This document shows, in pieces, positions 1 through 10,963 of a stretch of 64,000 nucleotides of DNA (the first letter of the stretch is position 1; each line of letters opens with the position of its first letter). The notes under the pieces were generated by a model. The model had not been told where the DNA came from, made no database searches, and was given only the letters and a program-made list of their open reading frames with translations. A program made the position numbers and the translations under genes. The DNA comes from Cryphonectria parasitica EP155 (taxonomy: Eukaryota > Ascomycota > Sordariomycetes > Diaporthales > Cryphonectriaceae). Where the stretch lies: positions 868,001-932,000 of the forward strand of contig NW_024468919.1 in assembly GCF_011745365.1 (NCBI RefSeq), read 5' to 3'.

Positions 1-289
1 TTATATAGGTTGGTGGCCATGCTTAGGGTTGATTTCCCGACAGGCTGATATTCCGTGATCGCTATTTTCCGCTAACAAATCCAAAAATTCATTCGCATAC
101 TCACGAGAAGCAAACAGGGGTGGACTTGGTCGACAAACGTGCGCTAATACTTACCCAACGTTGTTCAAGCTGTCAAATACAGCCTGTTATAGCGACAAGC
201 CTCGCGTAAATATAGTAATCCGAGGAGTAGTCTTCAAAACCGTCTGGAAGGCGGAGAATCGCATAAAACAGCCCATCAAAACTACAAAA

Positions 290-600
290 GGCTCTCTATC
301 AACTAGAAAAGAAAACTGGCTGATTAGACCCTCGCTCAGAGTAGCCTAGGGCTTCCACCTAGCCATTCAGAGCTCGAGCATTTTGCTCAACGAACCCTCG
401 AAGTCCAGGGCAAGCCCCAAGGCCGAGGAAAGAGATAGACGCAATAAATTCTTTTTTGAAGAGATATCCCGAGATAGGAGTACGGAGGACTCACCGTATT
501 GCCTCAGCTCGAACCAATAGAGCTACGACTGAGGCAAAACGGCCTTGGTTTCGTCTTTTCGATCTTCCTCAGATTCAAATTCTTTATAAAGCTAATACAG
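290..600 (+). pseudogene. Fot1/pogo transposase fragment (N-terminal DNA-binding part)
   Basis: The + strand encodes, in shifting frames, a stretch resembling the helix-turn-helix/CENP-B-like part of fungal pogo transposases. From about 448 the translation contains FLKRYPEIGVRRTHRIASAR followed by a motif ending in RPWFRLFDLP. The same segment is found in the pogo copy at 55.5 kb (frames around 55850-55960). Stops and frameshifts interrupt it, and no terminal repeat or DDE core is visible around it. It is a dead remnant with no predicted function. It could equally come from a different pogo subfamily than the 55-kb copy. Confidence rests on the shared motif order. Confidence 0.55.
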
Positions 601-1203
601 CTTTACTATAGCAATTTACCAGCATCCGGGTTCTGATACAATATCACAACTCTCCTACAAAAACCAACCTCCAAGCTACGAAAGGCCTCAAACATTGCAT
701 TCTACACATTACCATAGCACATATAATGACTTGGCTCATCCCAAGCCGAATGCTAAGTTAGCGGGAGTAGTTTTCGCCCACCCGTAGTTTCCTCCCACCC
801 CGGCCAGCCCGCTAACTTATGTTGGGACTGTTGGCATTATTGGTACCGTTGGTACTGTTGGTACTGTTAATGCTGTTGGTATGTTGGGGTTGTTGGCATG
901 AATGGGATTATTGGGCATAATAAAGTGCCTAATATTGTTAGAATAATGATTGATGAACAGCTGACAATACAGTCAGCTATAAATAGGCGCAGAAATTAGC
1001 GAAAAATTACATCAAACATAGTTATATAAGACTTCACTTTGAAAATCCCAGTCTTTAGATATCTACACCTGCAAACAATTTTTGCAAAACAAGTCTCTAG
1101 CCATATTTCCCATCACCGATGCAATAGGTATCCTAAGCATGATATAATGCAAGTGATCGAATCTGGGCCGGAGCTATTCCAATGAAAGCCCAATACTCAT
1201 CAG
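601..1203. other. No gene seen; short GTTGG-rich microsatellite
   Basis: No convincing coding signal. At about 830-910 there is a run of imperfect GTTGGTACT / GTTGGCATT units (low-complexity, GT-rich). The remainder is AT-rich with scattered stops in all frames. Confidence 0.5.
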
Positions 1204-2930
1204 CTTATGATCATGCTTATATTGAGTATTATCTCCTTTATGGTGGCTCTTGATGCTACTATTATTGTTACAACTCTGAATGTAAGAATCAAAGCGTTTC
1301 ATATTACTGTCATATAGCACTGTATTGTATTTCGAAATTCAATGCTAATCGTTTTGGGAATAATAATCTATTGTTGAAAGCCTGAGTAGCATCACTACAC
1401 AGCGGATATGGGTTGGCATAGCTTATCTTCTGTCAACATCTGTGACCATGCCTATCCTCGCCGCCGTTTCTCATATCTTCGGGCGATCCCCCTTACTCGT
1501 TTTCTCTGTTGCGATGTTTGCAATTAGCACTGATATATGTGCTTCTTCCTACAGTATCTCGCAGCTTCTTGCGAGCCGCTCCGTTCAGGGTATTAGGAGC
1601 GGTGGAGTCGTGGTTATCTCTCTAGTTATATTCTGCGATCTAGTGCTCCTTCTGCAGCGCTTCAAATAGTTAGTCTGTGTTCTTTTGCATATTGAAATAC
1701 GTACTATATTGTGTAAATTAATTCATTTATATTGTTTAGCAATAGCATTATTCAGAGCGGATAAGCTTTTAATACTTGTATTAGCTTTATTATTGAAAGC
1801 GCTATTGTGTAGCAAACTATATAGCACTGGGTTTTCTATATCATATTCTCATTGTATATCTCCAGCTTGAACAGAATTCCTCTGATCCTGACTATCCAAC
1901 CTTGTGTTGAGAACATGAGAGCTAAGCTGCACTGCATCGACTGAGTCAGCTCATTTCTCTTCATGTTTAGCACAACTTCCTTTCTGATAGCTATTTCTTG
2001 GGGTAGCATGGAATTTGCTTGGTCTTCTGCTGCTACAGTTACACCTCTCGTTATCGGCGCTATAAGATTTCTCGCTGTCGCGGCGTAGGAGCGTTTTGCT
2101 GCTAAAGAGCCATTCATGCCGCACATATTGTTCAGCAGCGTTTCGGCTATCGCTACATATGCTTGCAGCACTGCGCAGGGCCTTCTTCTCTTTGGGCAGC
2201 TTTACTACGTGCCTTTCTACTTCATGTCCGTTCAAGAATATACTCCTATCCGCACCAGCATTGCTCTTCTCCCAGTTATGCTTATACTCATCCCAGCTTC
2301 TATTATAATAAGCGCTTTAATAACACGCTTCAACAACTACTGATGGCCGATCTGGTCTGGATGAGCACTCTGTACTGTGGGCTGCAGGCTCATTACTATA
2401 TAAAAGGATGGCACAAGCTCTGCTATATATATTATTACCCTTGTTATCTTGAGTCTTAGCTACAGCACGATTTTGAATGCTCAAAATTTTGCTGCTCAAG
2501 CAATATGCTGAAGTAGCAATAAAGCAAGCGCTGCTACTATATGCGCTTTATGCAATATTTCAGCACAGCTCTGGGCGTGAGCATTAGCAGCACAACCTTC
2601 CAAAACCTCATAGCTCTGCGCCTGCACCAGCTCCGGATTCCGACCGATCTTGCCAAAAATGCCCAGGCTTTCCTTGCTGAGCTGTGGGCAATGCCTGCTG
2701 GCTATGGGAAAGATGCTATTGTTGCTGGATATGTCTTTGGTTTCAGAGGCGCGTTTCGCCTGTACCTCGGCATTAGCAGCGTAGCTTTCTTCCTCTCCCT
2801 TTTGATCGAGTCTCGCAGCATGACCAAAAGACTGCAGACAGAACACAGGCTACATGATCTGGTCTGGGCTACAAACCTTTTCACAACTACTGAGCCAGCG
2901 GAAGCAAATGAGAATGTGGCAGCGAGTTGA
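1204..2930 (+). pseudogene. MFS transporter pseudogene, DHA2 (14-TM drug exporter) type
   Basis: A full-length but decayed major-facilitator transporter can be followed on the + strand. TM1 reads SFMVALDATIIVTTLN (about 1237-1284). The TM2-TM3 loop reads MPILAAVSHIFGRS (1448-1489), followed by a Q-G-I-x-x-G-G helix. A central part around 2001-2343 contains FYFMSVQEYTPI, and the C-terminal TM block begins near 2541 (ALGVSISSTTFQN). This order matches DHA2 proton/drug antiporters, which export small toxic compounds across the plasma membrane. Several in-frame stops (for example TGA at 2341-2343), frame changes and a probable intron or insertion at about 1668-1840 prevent translation. Stops look like single transitions, which fits RIP. 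No substrate can be inferred. Confidence 0.7.
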
Positions 2931-3569
2931 TATATCGCATTATAGACTATATGGGTATGTTGGGCTCAGCTTGAAGCTCTTTTCTAAAGATCAAGATAAG
3001 GATATATGTTTTGTTAGGATGTTGGTAGTAATGAGGGGTGGAAGTGGAGTGCGAGAATGCAAGTTATAGATCCAGGCACAAGGCATGTGCTTGTTATATT
3101 GAAAGATAGAAAAAAAGGAATTTCGTCGAGCACACTGCATGTGCCTATACTTAATGTGTGAGCACATGCTGTATGTATGCGACAGGTAAAAGGAGTGACC
3201 ACTCCCTTGACTGGGAATGCATATATGGTCTATCACTGTCGGTAAAGCAGTTTCTCCACAGAATGCGCACTCTTTCCTCTCGCACTTTTCTTGTTCCTTT
3301 TAGCCAGAATAATACACGACCTGCTATATTATGCTGTATAGCACCTTGCAAACATGAATCCCTCTAAATAAAGGATTGCGCTGGCAGTATAGATGGTGAA
3401 TAATCTATATTATGATTTAACAGGCAGGCCCGGGGCGCCTAGGTATTGCGAGCTGTCTCTGGCTAATATAGCCCTCTTTAGAAGGGCAGAAATTAGGCCT
3501 GGAGACCCTGGAGGGAGGGCAGGGGGATATCAAGATCTCTTAATGCTTACCCAGGCTCCGCATGAAGGC
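2931..3569. other. No gene seen; AT-rich spacer with one dispersed repeat
   Basis: Only short unsupported ORFs. It contains the repeat at 3173-3233, described separately, and a GC-richer patch at 3420-3540 without recognisable coding. Confidence 0.4.
3173..3233. repeat. Dispersed repeat, copy 1
   Basis: About 60 bp here are closely similar to 13164-13229. Both share ATGTATGCGA, then TAAAAGGAGTGACCACTCCC, then GACTGGGAATGCA and TATGGTCTAT. GGAGTGACCACTCC is itself a near-perfect palindrome. The two copies lie 10 kb apart in the same orientation, outside any recognised element. Confidence 0.65.
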
Positions 3570-3790
3570 CTCTCTTTTCAATTTCTTTTAAAAATAAAAA
3601 TAGAGGTAATGAAAATATTGAGAAAAGTGGGATAAACTGAGCTTATAAGTATCCACAATAGAACTTGAGCAACTTACTTGTTCTCTTGCAAGCCACTTGC
3701 TTAAATATACCGCTTATTTAGCTTGAACAAGACCTCGAAACCGTCAACTTCACTTGTCAAGCGACTTGATTCCGCTTCACTTGTGTGGAA
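3570..3790 (-). mobile_element. Truncated hAT-type MITE copy
   Basis: This segment is the reverse complement of the left part of the complete 475-bp element at 35062-35536. The shared order is AAACTGAGC, the CTTGCAAGCC block, ACCGTCAACTTCACTTGTCAAG and finally the terminal repeat ending CACTTGTGTGGAACGCTG at 3790. Only one terminus is present; the opposite terminus (expected CAGCGTTCCACAC) is not found upstream, so the copy is truncated near 3570. It sits just upstream of the kinase-like pseudogene and may have contributed to its damage. Confidence 0.65.
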
Positions 3791-3833
3791 CGCTGTCAGC
3801 CAGATGGCGAATTCGAGAAGCAGATGAGTCCCA

Positions 3834-6690
3834 GTGCCCAAGAAGTATCATGGTACGGTGACGGTGGCCTCTCCCGCTATGTATCTGAATATGGCGTCAG
3901 TAGCCCCAAGTTCCCTTCTGGGTATACAGTTTCATCACATGCTCGAGTTTATGTATATTTGTTTCGACCGCGCCAATCTTGTGATCGTATACAACATGGC
4001 GCAGCGCGATGTGCTTGCGCCATTCCACCTTCAAAGTCTTCGTAATTATGCCGAATCGTACGATGCAATCCGCCGCGGCCACCTCATGCCCGCGGCGAGT
4101 CAGCGCGTATCCAAGCACACAGGCACCCAAGGCAAGATCACTGACCCGGAAGGACGTCTCGCGCCGGAGCGAATCGAGCCCTGGACCGACTTCTTGGACG
4201 AGCAGCGTGCTATAATCAGCATGATACTGCGCGAGACTGCGGGCGACTCAGCACCCTTGTTTCCATGTCGAAACCACATCCAGATGGTAGCTGAGGACCT
4301 CGTGTGCGTCGACTCCGAGGGCGCCCTGCTCTTGTTTGACGCCGACACCCTTCACAAGCCTGCCTCGCGAGTCTCAGAGGCACTCTTGTCCGATGCTACC
4401 ATTAGAAGCACCATATGCGATTTCCAGCGGGCTAACGCTGTACAGCATAACGACCGCTGCCAAGCTCGTCTGCTTCGACCGGGCCACATTCGTTTTCCCA
4501 ACCACCAAAACGCTATCCCCAGGAGGTGCATGGTGGCATCACCCCATAGCAGATGCATTCTGGTGGTAGCTGACATTGCGTGAGAGTAGTATTGCCGGAG
4601 TGAAACGAAAGCGCAGCGCCGACATACGCGAGCCCACAAGACGTGGCCCTGCCAACGTATTCTGCATCTTGGAGCCCAAGGCACAGAATGCGATCATGGT
4701 CAACACCTCCCGCCCCGCTGGCGAGCTCATCCAGGATGATATCCCTAGGGTTCTGTTCCTCAAGGAGGCAGAGGCCCCGCACAAGCTCACCACAGAGATC
4801 ATCAATGCCGCGGTCGGCATACATAATGACAAGGTCTTGGAATCACGCACCATCATGGACTACGGCTTAGGCAGACAAGACCCGGTGGTTGCTGCTGGCA
4901 GTCTGGATGCTGATGCCTGTGAATACTGGTTTGCAGCTGTGTGCTTACAACTATATACGAGCATCATCGATAAGGGTCTGTGCTATGATATTATCTTTAT
5001 TGGACAAAACTATGTTTTCACAACCATCGCGCCCGACCACCTGTCCACCTTGCGCTACAGCGTGGCCCGGCCCTCTCCGGATGTCTCCAGCTCGCCTCTC
5101 CTGCGTGTTGTCTCGCTAGCTCTTACTGCGATGCAGCATGAAAAGCTGGATAAGAATGAGCAGCTGCATAGCATATAGCGCAGCGAAGGTCTCATCTGAG
5201 CTACTGCCACTCAAAACTCCAGCTTCTACACGGGCAACAGTGGGAGCCTGTCCGAGGGTCATAGGAGGCGGCTCGGAACCTCGGGGTCGGAGAGCTACTG
5301 GGCCGATCAGACCGGTGCTGAAGGAGGATCCTCACCACCCTCCGACCAGCTAGCCGTGGTAGCCTCTGCCGTAGCGCACTCAGATGCTGCGCAAAAAGAC
5401 CGCGGAGATGGGCCCACGCCTGGTCAAGATCTCGGGGGCAGCAGCGGCGATCTCTCTTCCTCGCAACAGTTCTCCGCTGCGGCTGATGCGCAGCGTCCAA
5501 CCTTGACCTCCAGTGCGAGCCCAACTGGACAGACAACAGGTAGAGGGTCCCTGTCGATGCCTGCATATCCCTCACCACCACCCCCTTGCGACAGCGCACA
5601 TCTCCCGAGGAAGCGGCGGACGGATGAGCAGAGATCGCCAGATGGGTCTGAAAAGCGCAGGAGGCCCGGAGATACTGTGGCAGCCCCAGCCCCAGCAGCT
5701 CTCACCAGCACACCGCTCTGGGCCCGTCCCTTCTGCACACCAACCTGCCTGCGGGCTCTCACTCGCCTGTCGGACCGCCGGGGCGACAAGGGATGGTCCT
5801 TGGACCTTGGCTGTCCCAGTTACCATGACCATGCATGCCACCCAGACACGTTGACGGGTGCGCAGTTTCGCCAAAGGCTACTTGTCCAGCTTACCACGAC
5901 ACCGCAGGGCCAGCAGACTACTGCTGACAGCAGTTACGAGTTCATATATCTCACCTCGGGCTCTGGCTGTACGCAGCTCATCAAGCTGCGACTGGCTCCT
6001 CACGGCTTATGTGTTTGTTGCAAAAGCGTTCCAGGGGCCCGATGCGCGGGCAATGCGCCGGGAAGCACGCATCTACGACCGCCTCCGCCACCTACAAGGG
6101 GCGCAGCTGCCTGTCTGCCTTGGCACTAACCATCTCATGCCCAGCTGCGATCTATGATGGGATGGGGTGGGCTTCTCCAGTCTGTTGCTGTTAAGTTATG
6201 CCGGAGTTGGTGTGGTGAATTCTCTGGTGAGGAGCTTGGGGCTGGAGCACGGACAAGACCACACGTTCTCGCGGGCCTTCACGACGAGTATCTGTGAGGC
6301 ACTTGCCATGGTCCACGAAGCTGATGTGGTGCACGGGGATGCAGAGCTACGCAATATACTCGTCCGCAGCGTCCGTAAAGAGGGGCCGCCACACCTCAGC
6401 ATCCACGTGCAGCTGATTGATTTCGAGCACAGCTGGACCAGAGGTATGTTTGAACGGCGTGCTGCAAAGCACAAGGCTGCCGCTGGTGGTGCTGGCGGGT
6501 TTGAAGAGGCCTGCAAGAGGGAGATGGACAGGTGCAGGCGAGCAATACACGACTGGCTGAGCTGCGATGCGAACGACGAGGGTGCGTCGAGAAGCCATCG
6601 ATATTCTCTCGCCCGAAAGATACCCGCGAGCTTCGCCCTCGAGACTGTCGACAAACATAATTCAGACCATTGCGTTGTTCAAGTAGATAG
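3834..6690 (+). pseudogene. Broken kinase-like (eukaryotic protein-kinase fold) gene
   Basis: Four ORF blocks on the + strand read as one decayed gene of roughly 950 codons. They are 3834 to about 4430, about 4430-5178, about 5200-6000 and about 6000-6690. The C-terminal block carries kinase-like motifs: AYVFVAKAFQGP with the presumed ATP-binding Lys (about 6007-6042), MRREARIYDRL as the glutamate helix, VVHGDAELRNIL (6325-6360) as catalytic loop, and LIDFEHS (6413-6433) as the metal-binding DFG equivalent. The N-terminal two thirds have no recognised domain; a Ser/Pro/Arg-rich linker occupies about 5400-5700. Damage comprises a frameshift near 4430, stops at 4567, 5176 and 5197, a frameshift near 6000 and a stop at 6155. 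Multiple unrecognised introns are an alternative to some breaks. Substrate unknown. Confidence 0.55.
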
Positions 6691-7330
6691 TAGAAAGTAT
6701 TCATACCATGGGACAGGAATGTTATTCTGATTCCACATACCTCGAAATAACTTTTCATGACTTCTGTAGCGCTACATGCTGCAATCTGTATGGCCAGCCA
6801 TTTATTGGGTTTCGGGATGCTAATTTAGCTCTTCAAAATTTAATGATTGGACCGACCGACCAGCATAAGTAGAGCAACTGTCAGAACACTTATCACATAA
6901 GCCAGGCAGAGAGAGTCACGATGATTCAGTTGAGAAATGAATGATGTCGAGTTGATGGTGGCAGCCAGGTCTCTCTGTTGGTACAGAAGCTGATCCTTGA
7001 CTATTGTAAGGGGATGTGGCCCGTGCCTCACTAGCGCCTTGGCAGCGGAACGCCGGCTTCCTGACAGTCCCGGTTTTCCTCGGCCCAACCAGCAATAGAA
7101 TAAGTCACCACTTCCCGCCACCAGATAATTATTTGGTTCCGCCCTCCGCCTTTTCCCTCCAACCAACCATCATCCATCCACTTTCGGCCGGGTAAAGTTT
7201 CCACCGTCATTGCTTTTGAACTGGGAATTCTTGCTGACTTAGATACGCTACCCAGTTCACTATACACATACCTTCTTCCGCCCCGTTCGCTTTCCCAACC
7301 CAAAACAAACGCCACCGCATATAGGTTGAG

Positions 7331-7518
7331 GCTCTCACGGGTCGTTCCCCGTGGAGTCACTCCCGACCAAACCCTTCCACCGAGCCGCAAGAACACTGCA
7401 TGGCACGCTCGCAGTGGTCCTGAGGGAGGCGTATCTACATCGACCAAGCACCAAGCGACGGGTTCCGCGGCCCGGGTATTGGGTAGGGACTCTCACAGGT
7501 CGTTCCTGTGGAGTCACC
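7331..7518. repeat. Pair of near-identical stem-loop repeats
   Basis: Two copies of a roughly 30-bp unit, 7331-7360 and 7488-7518. Each can form a short hairpin: CACGGG/CCCGTG around TCGTTC in the first, CACAGG/CCTGTG around TCGTT in the second. Several loop and flanking bases are shared (CTCTCAC, GTGGAGTCAC). The stem changes in a compensated way between the copies. Confidence 0.55.
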
Positions 7519-7612
7519 GCGATTGCATTCTCTCTCTCCTCAGGACAGTGGCTCGGCTTCTGGGTAAATGGAGTCAAGGCTGCTCTGCTCTCCAAAAGCC
7601 TGGGAGGGTGGG

Positions 7613-7646
7613 CCTCCATGCACATGTATCGGCATGTGCCTGGAGG
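7613..7646. repeat. 14-bp inverted repeat (hairpin)
   Basis: Arms CCTCCATGCACATG and CATGTGCCTGGAGG match at 13 of 14 positions around a 6-nt loop (TATCGG). The position is about 150 bp upstream of the coiled-coil gene. No function assigned. Confidence 0.55.
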
Positions 7647-7792
7647 GGGTTTTTTCTTTTTTCTTCTTTTCCCCCCCAGACAGCTCCTGCCTGTCTCGCT
7701 TGGTGTGAGTTCATGTTTGTGGATGCGCCCGCCCTACTAACGTTCGATTCCAGAATTTCGTCCAGCCTGAGACGTTCAGCCGACCGAGCAAG

Positions 7793-9397
7793 ATGCAGTC
7801 CAAGGTGGTCATAGAGCTGGCAGGCCCAGATGGACTGAAGCAATACCTGCCACAAATGCACACCGGCGCCTCGTCTCAGGTGACCTTTCATGTCTGTTTC
7901 GACAGCTCATCCCGTTCATCCTCGTGCAGCCTTCTTGTGCCGTTCCGGACCAAATCACGCCCCAAGGAACCGTCGTCCATCAGCCTTTCCATCTCTCCGA
8001 AGATAGTGACCGCCATCAGCAGGAATAATAATGTTGGTGATGACTTGCCAGAGCATATACGCAGACAGCTTGGCAGGAGGGATGTGACCAGTCTGCAGTT
8101 CCATTTGAGGCGCTCTGCCGCGCTGATCGTCCCTCTATCCAAGCTGGAGCCCAAGAACAAGGTTTTCAGGCATAGCCTTGGTTTCATGAAATCCGCAGCC
8201 CGAACCACGACCATCACTCTTTATATGGATTGCCTGGCAGTCGAACAATATCAACCTTGGTACGATGCCATGATCCGTGGTGGTGTTCGGCCTATGCAGG
8301 GCTGCGACGATCTTTCCAAGATGTATTCCGGCAGAGGCGGTCGGGTGCTCCCCATTGCCGATACACCAGGCAAGTATTCGTACGCTGATGCCCACAGCAC
8401 TCTCGCCCATGGCAGGAACCCTTTCTCATGCTGACCATGAGGATCAGATCCGGAGGTCGACCAGCATGATGCCTTACAGGTGCGGAAGCAGCCAGGCGCC
8501 CCGGAGAGCAGCAGCAGACAAGTCCCTCCTCCATACGCTGAACTGCACCACCCTGCGCCAGCCTTCAGCCGAGACAGTGCTCCCCGGGAGCGAGAACAGC
8601 TTCGTTCGCATCCCGACAAGAACGAGGATACCGCCGGGGTGTCAGGGCAGGCATCCCGTACCTTCCAGGAGGGTGTACGGACGACCGATCAGGAGCTGCT
8701 CGAGATGAAATAAGAACTGCACAAGATCAGGGAGGAGCTCTGTGAGACTCAGCTGGAGCTGCAGCTGACACATCAAGAACTCTACAGAATCGGGAAAGAG
8801 GGGAACATACTGGGGCAGGCCATCCATCTGCTAGGAAGCTCTCTTAGCAGACAGATAAGCGCAAACCAACAACAAGTGCATGAAATATGCCAAATACTAC
8901 AGGGTCCCCCCTCTTGGATTCATCTTGAGCGTTACGACCAGTTGTTGGGGGATATTCACCTCAAGACGCTCTTGAGAGACATGGTTGAAAAGAGCGTGAA
9001 TGAACAGATTTCTCATAGCATAGTATATAACGAGTTGATCGCTCTGATCCAGCAGGCCAGAGGCGAGCTTGAATGTTACACGCAAGACGCAGTGTATACT
9101 AAGGACGAGGTGGAGAAACAGCTGAATGTCCTCAAGAAATGCTGTGAGGATTTGATTAGCGCAGCGACAGAGAATGTGGTGCTTGGTGCTAAGATCGATA
9201 GGGAAGATGGGAGAAAGCAAATCCAGGACGCCAAGCAGGACCTGGAAAAGTGTTACAAGAAACGGGTTCGTTCGAAAGACAGAAGAAGGGCCAGGAAGGT
9301 CAGGCGCGAGAGAAAGGTTGCTCGCTTTCGGGCGCTGGAGGCGGCATACATGGAAACGAGACACAGGATGCAAAGAAAGCGCCCAAAGAAAAGGTAG
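7793..9397 (+). CDS. Uncharacterised coiled-coil protein, about 510 aa, one internal stop
   Basis: One reading frame runs from ATG 7793 to TAA-free end at 9397 except for two interruptions. At 8370-8441/8447 the sequence fits an intron: GCAAGT donor at 8370, CTGAC branch point at 8431, acceptor AG at 8441 or 8447. Both choices (72 or 78 bp) keep the frame. At 8711-8713 a TAA interrupts an otherwise continuous Glu/Leu-rich helix, consistent with CAA or GAA to TAA. The N-terminal 190 residues have no recognised domain. The C-terminal 230 residues are predicted coiled coil, ending in a strongly basic tail (RRARKVRRERKVARF), which suggests nuclear targeting. Function unknown. It is either a pseudogene by the single stop or mis-called by a sequence error. 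Base composition is normal compared with the RIP-decayed neighbours. Confidence 0.5.
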
Positions 9398-10039
9398 AGA
9401 GGGGTTCAGATCAGGATGGAACACTGGAGGAGGAAGACGAGCAGGGCTTAGGGAAAATCAGAGATCTATGAGCAGGTATGTAAGGGGGAAATAATGGCTT
9501 CTGTGAGCATTGAAAGAATGGATTGGATTGGATTGCTGTCTAGAAAGATGGACAAAAGAAAACGCTCAAAAGGGTTTTTATGTATGTAAGTGGCTAGGGT
9601 TAGGGGTCTTCTTCCCCACAGTATGACCGATGTTGCATATTATTGGTGGTTTTCTTCTTTTTTCTTTGCATATCTTTTGACTCTTGCCGGCATGTTATTC
9701 GTTGTTTATAGCTAGCGTTTCACACAGTTTAGTCAGTTCAGTTCAGCACCCCTCGACTGTTGAATTGTTAATATTAGCGGACGACTGCACTGATAAGCTA
9801 GGCTGGACGACTGACTGCTGAGACTGCTAAGAAATCTATTCAATTAACCTTGATATATGTCTTCAATCGTGGTGATAGTAACAAAACTAGGCTAAGTGAT
9901 CTAGTTAGCATGGATATATAATGAGATATCGTAGACTTTGTTACGATCTGATTCCGCGTGAGGTTCTTCGCTTAACTGGATGAAAAACACTTTCTGAATC
10001 CCTAGATTGCCTTTTTTTTTTTTTTTTTGCCAGCCCTTG
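9398..10039. other. Intergenic; no gene seen
   Basis: No coding support. It includes a telomere-like decamer AGGGTTAGGG at 9596-9605, T-rich tracts at 9650-9670 and a 17-nt T run near 10012-10028. Confidence 0.4.
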
Positions 10040-10258
10040 GTCTCCTCCGCTGGTCCCGTCGTGAAGCCGTTTCTCCATCGGTGCTTCAGCCAGGAGAGCA
10101 TCTCCAACGTAGATGCCTTCATGCGGACCCTCTGTGAGGACATCGTAAGCCCCTCTTGGCTGAAGACCCGCTCGCACTCTGCAGATATTGCGGGGATAGA
10201 GAGGATATCAAAGGCCATCTGTGATAGTGTAGGAAACGGGGTCTTATGAGCAGCTCAC
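10040..10258 (-). pseudogene. hAT transposase C-terminal dimerisation domain fragment
   Basis: The minus strand encodes FPTLSQMAFDILSIPAISAE followed by CERVFSQEGLTMSSQR (about 10245-10140). This is the highly conserved hAT C-terminal dimerisation motif in which A-x-x-I-L-S-I-P-A-x-S-x-E-x-x-F-S is invariant. A TGA lies at 10255-10257, and only about 70 residues of hAT homology are present. The rest of the transposase (RNase H-like DDE core, BED finger) is absent. The fragment abuts the unknown gene at 10261-10649 on the same strand. Confidence 0.8.
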
Positions 10259-10649
10259 CATAACAGAGGATCGATATCATGGCCCTGCTGACGCCGTTGG
10301 CGTTGCTGTCGGCGAGCTGGAAGTCGCACGCGCACTTGGACTTGTCGCCTAGTTCCCGGTCCAGTGACCCGAGAACGAAGGAGCGCTCATTCTTGAGCGC
10401 GTGCTTCCACGGCAGCCCGAAGTAGGGCCCGGACAGCTCCTCTGGGTCATTTCTACCCGCCCAGTAGTGTGCAGTGTCGTTCGTGTCGTGCGCGTCGCTC
10501 TTGTAATACTGTTCAGGGTCAAACCGGAACTCCCGATTGGCGTCCTCAATGTGCTGCGCGTCGCGCCTAGACACTTGAAATGAAGCGAGTAAGGCGATGT
10601 ACCAGCCCAAGTCTTCTGGATTGCCTAGGCCTGTGTTTGCGGAGGCCAT
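10119..10649 (-). CDS. Uncharacterised protein gene, 3' end overlapping hAT fragment
   Basis: The proposed start is ATG at 10649-10647. The first about 130 residues look protein-like and acidic, with WAGRNDPEELSGPYFGLPW and ERSFVLGSLDRELGDKSKCA near residues 70-110. The family is not recognised. Beyond about 10260 the frame runs over the hAT fragment, which is read in a different frame, so the annotated C-terminus (to 10119) is probably not native. A GTGAGC...CACAG segment of 40 bp at the junction could be a very short intron joining the two frames. More likely the hAT tail was inserted or recombined here and truncated the gene. Confidence 0.4.
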   Translation of the reverse strand: MASANTGLGNPEDLGWYIALLASFQVSRRDAQHIEDANREFRFDPEQYYKSDAHDTNDTAHYWAGRNDPEELSGPYFGLPWKHALKNERSFVLGSLDRELGDKSKCACDFQLADSNANGVSRAMISILCYGELLIRPRFLHYHRWPLISSLSPQYLQSASGSSAKRGLRCPHRGSA

Positions 10650-10963
10650 GGCGGACGGTTTGGGGGCGAATAGCTTAATGTATGGAAAAGGTATTGTAGT
10701 GCCAGGAGAGGACAATAAACTTGTCGTAATGCAGGAACAATGGAGGAATATGAGGCTGAGCAAAAAGAAAGGGGAGGGTGAGCAGGATTGGGACTGTGAA
10801 GAAATAGACAGGCGCTGGTTTGTCATTGGGCAATCAATAGAACTCGGCCTTCTGCGCGCTCTACGGAGTAGGCGGCTGTTTGTTATTATCACCTGCAGCG
10901 GGGTACAGACTCCGCGAAGGCGCGTTTCTGTGGGCATGCTCCCTGTGTAGTTTTCCGAGCTCT

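Larger units (their letters stand above)
6731..7792. other. Intergenic region with stem-loop repeats
   Basis: No convincing gene; the long minus-strand ORF at 7031-7447 has no recognisable features. Three small inverted-repeat structures are visible: 7331-7360, 7488-7518 (an imperfect copy of the first) and 7613-7646. The last 50 bp before 7793 would be the 5' leader of the next gene. Confidence 0.4.

Noticed and set aside
7031..7447. 138-codon minus ORF
   Set aside because: No domain; it overlaps the duplicated hairpins and the probable upstream region of the 7793 gene.
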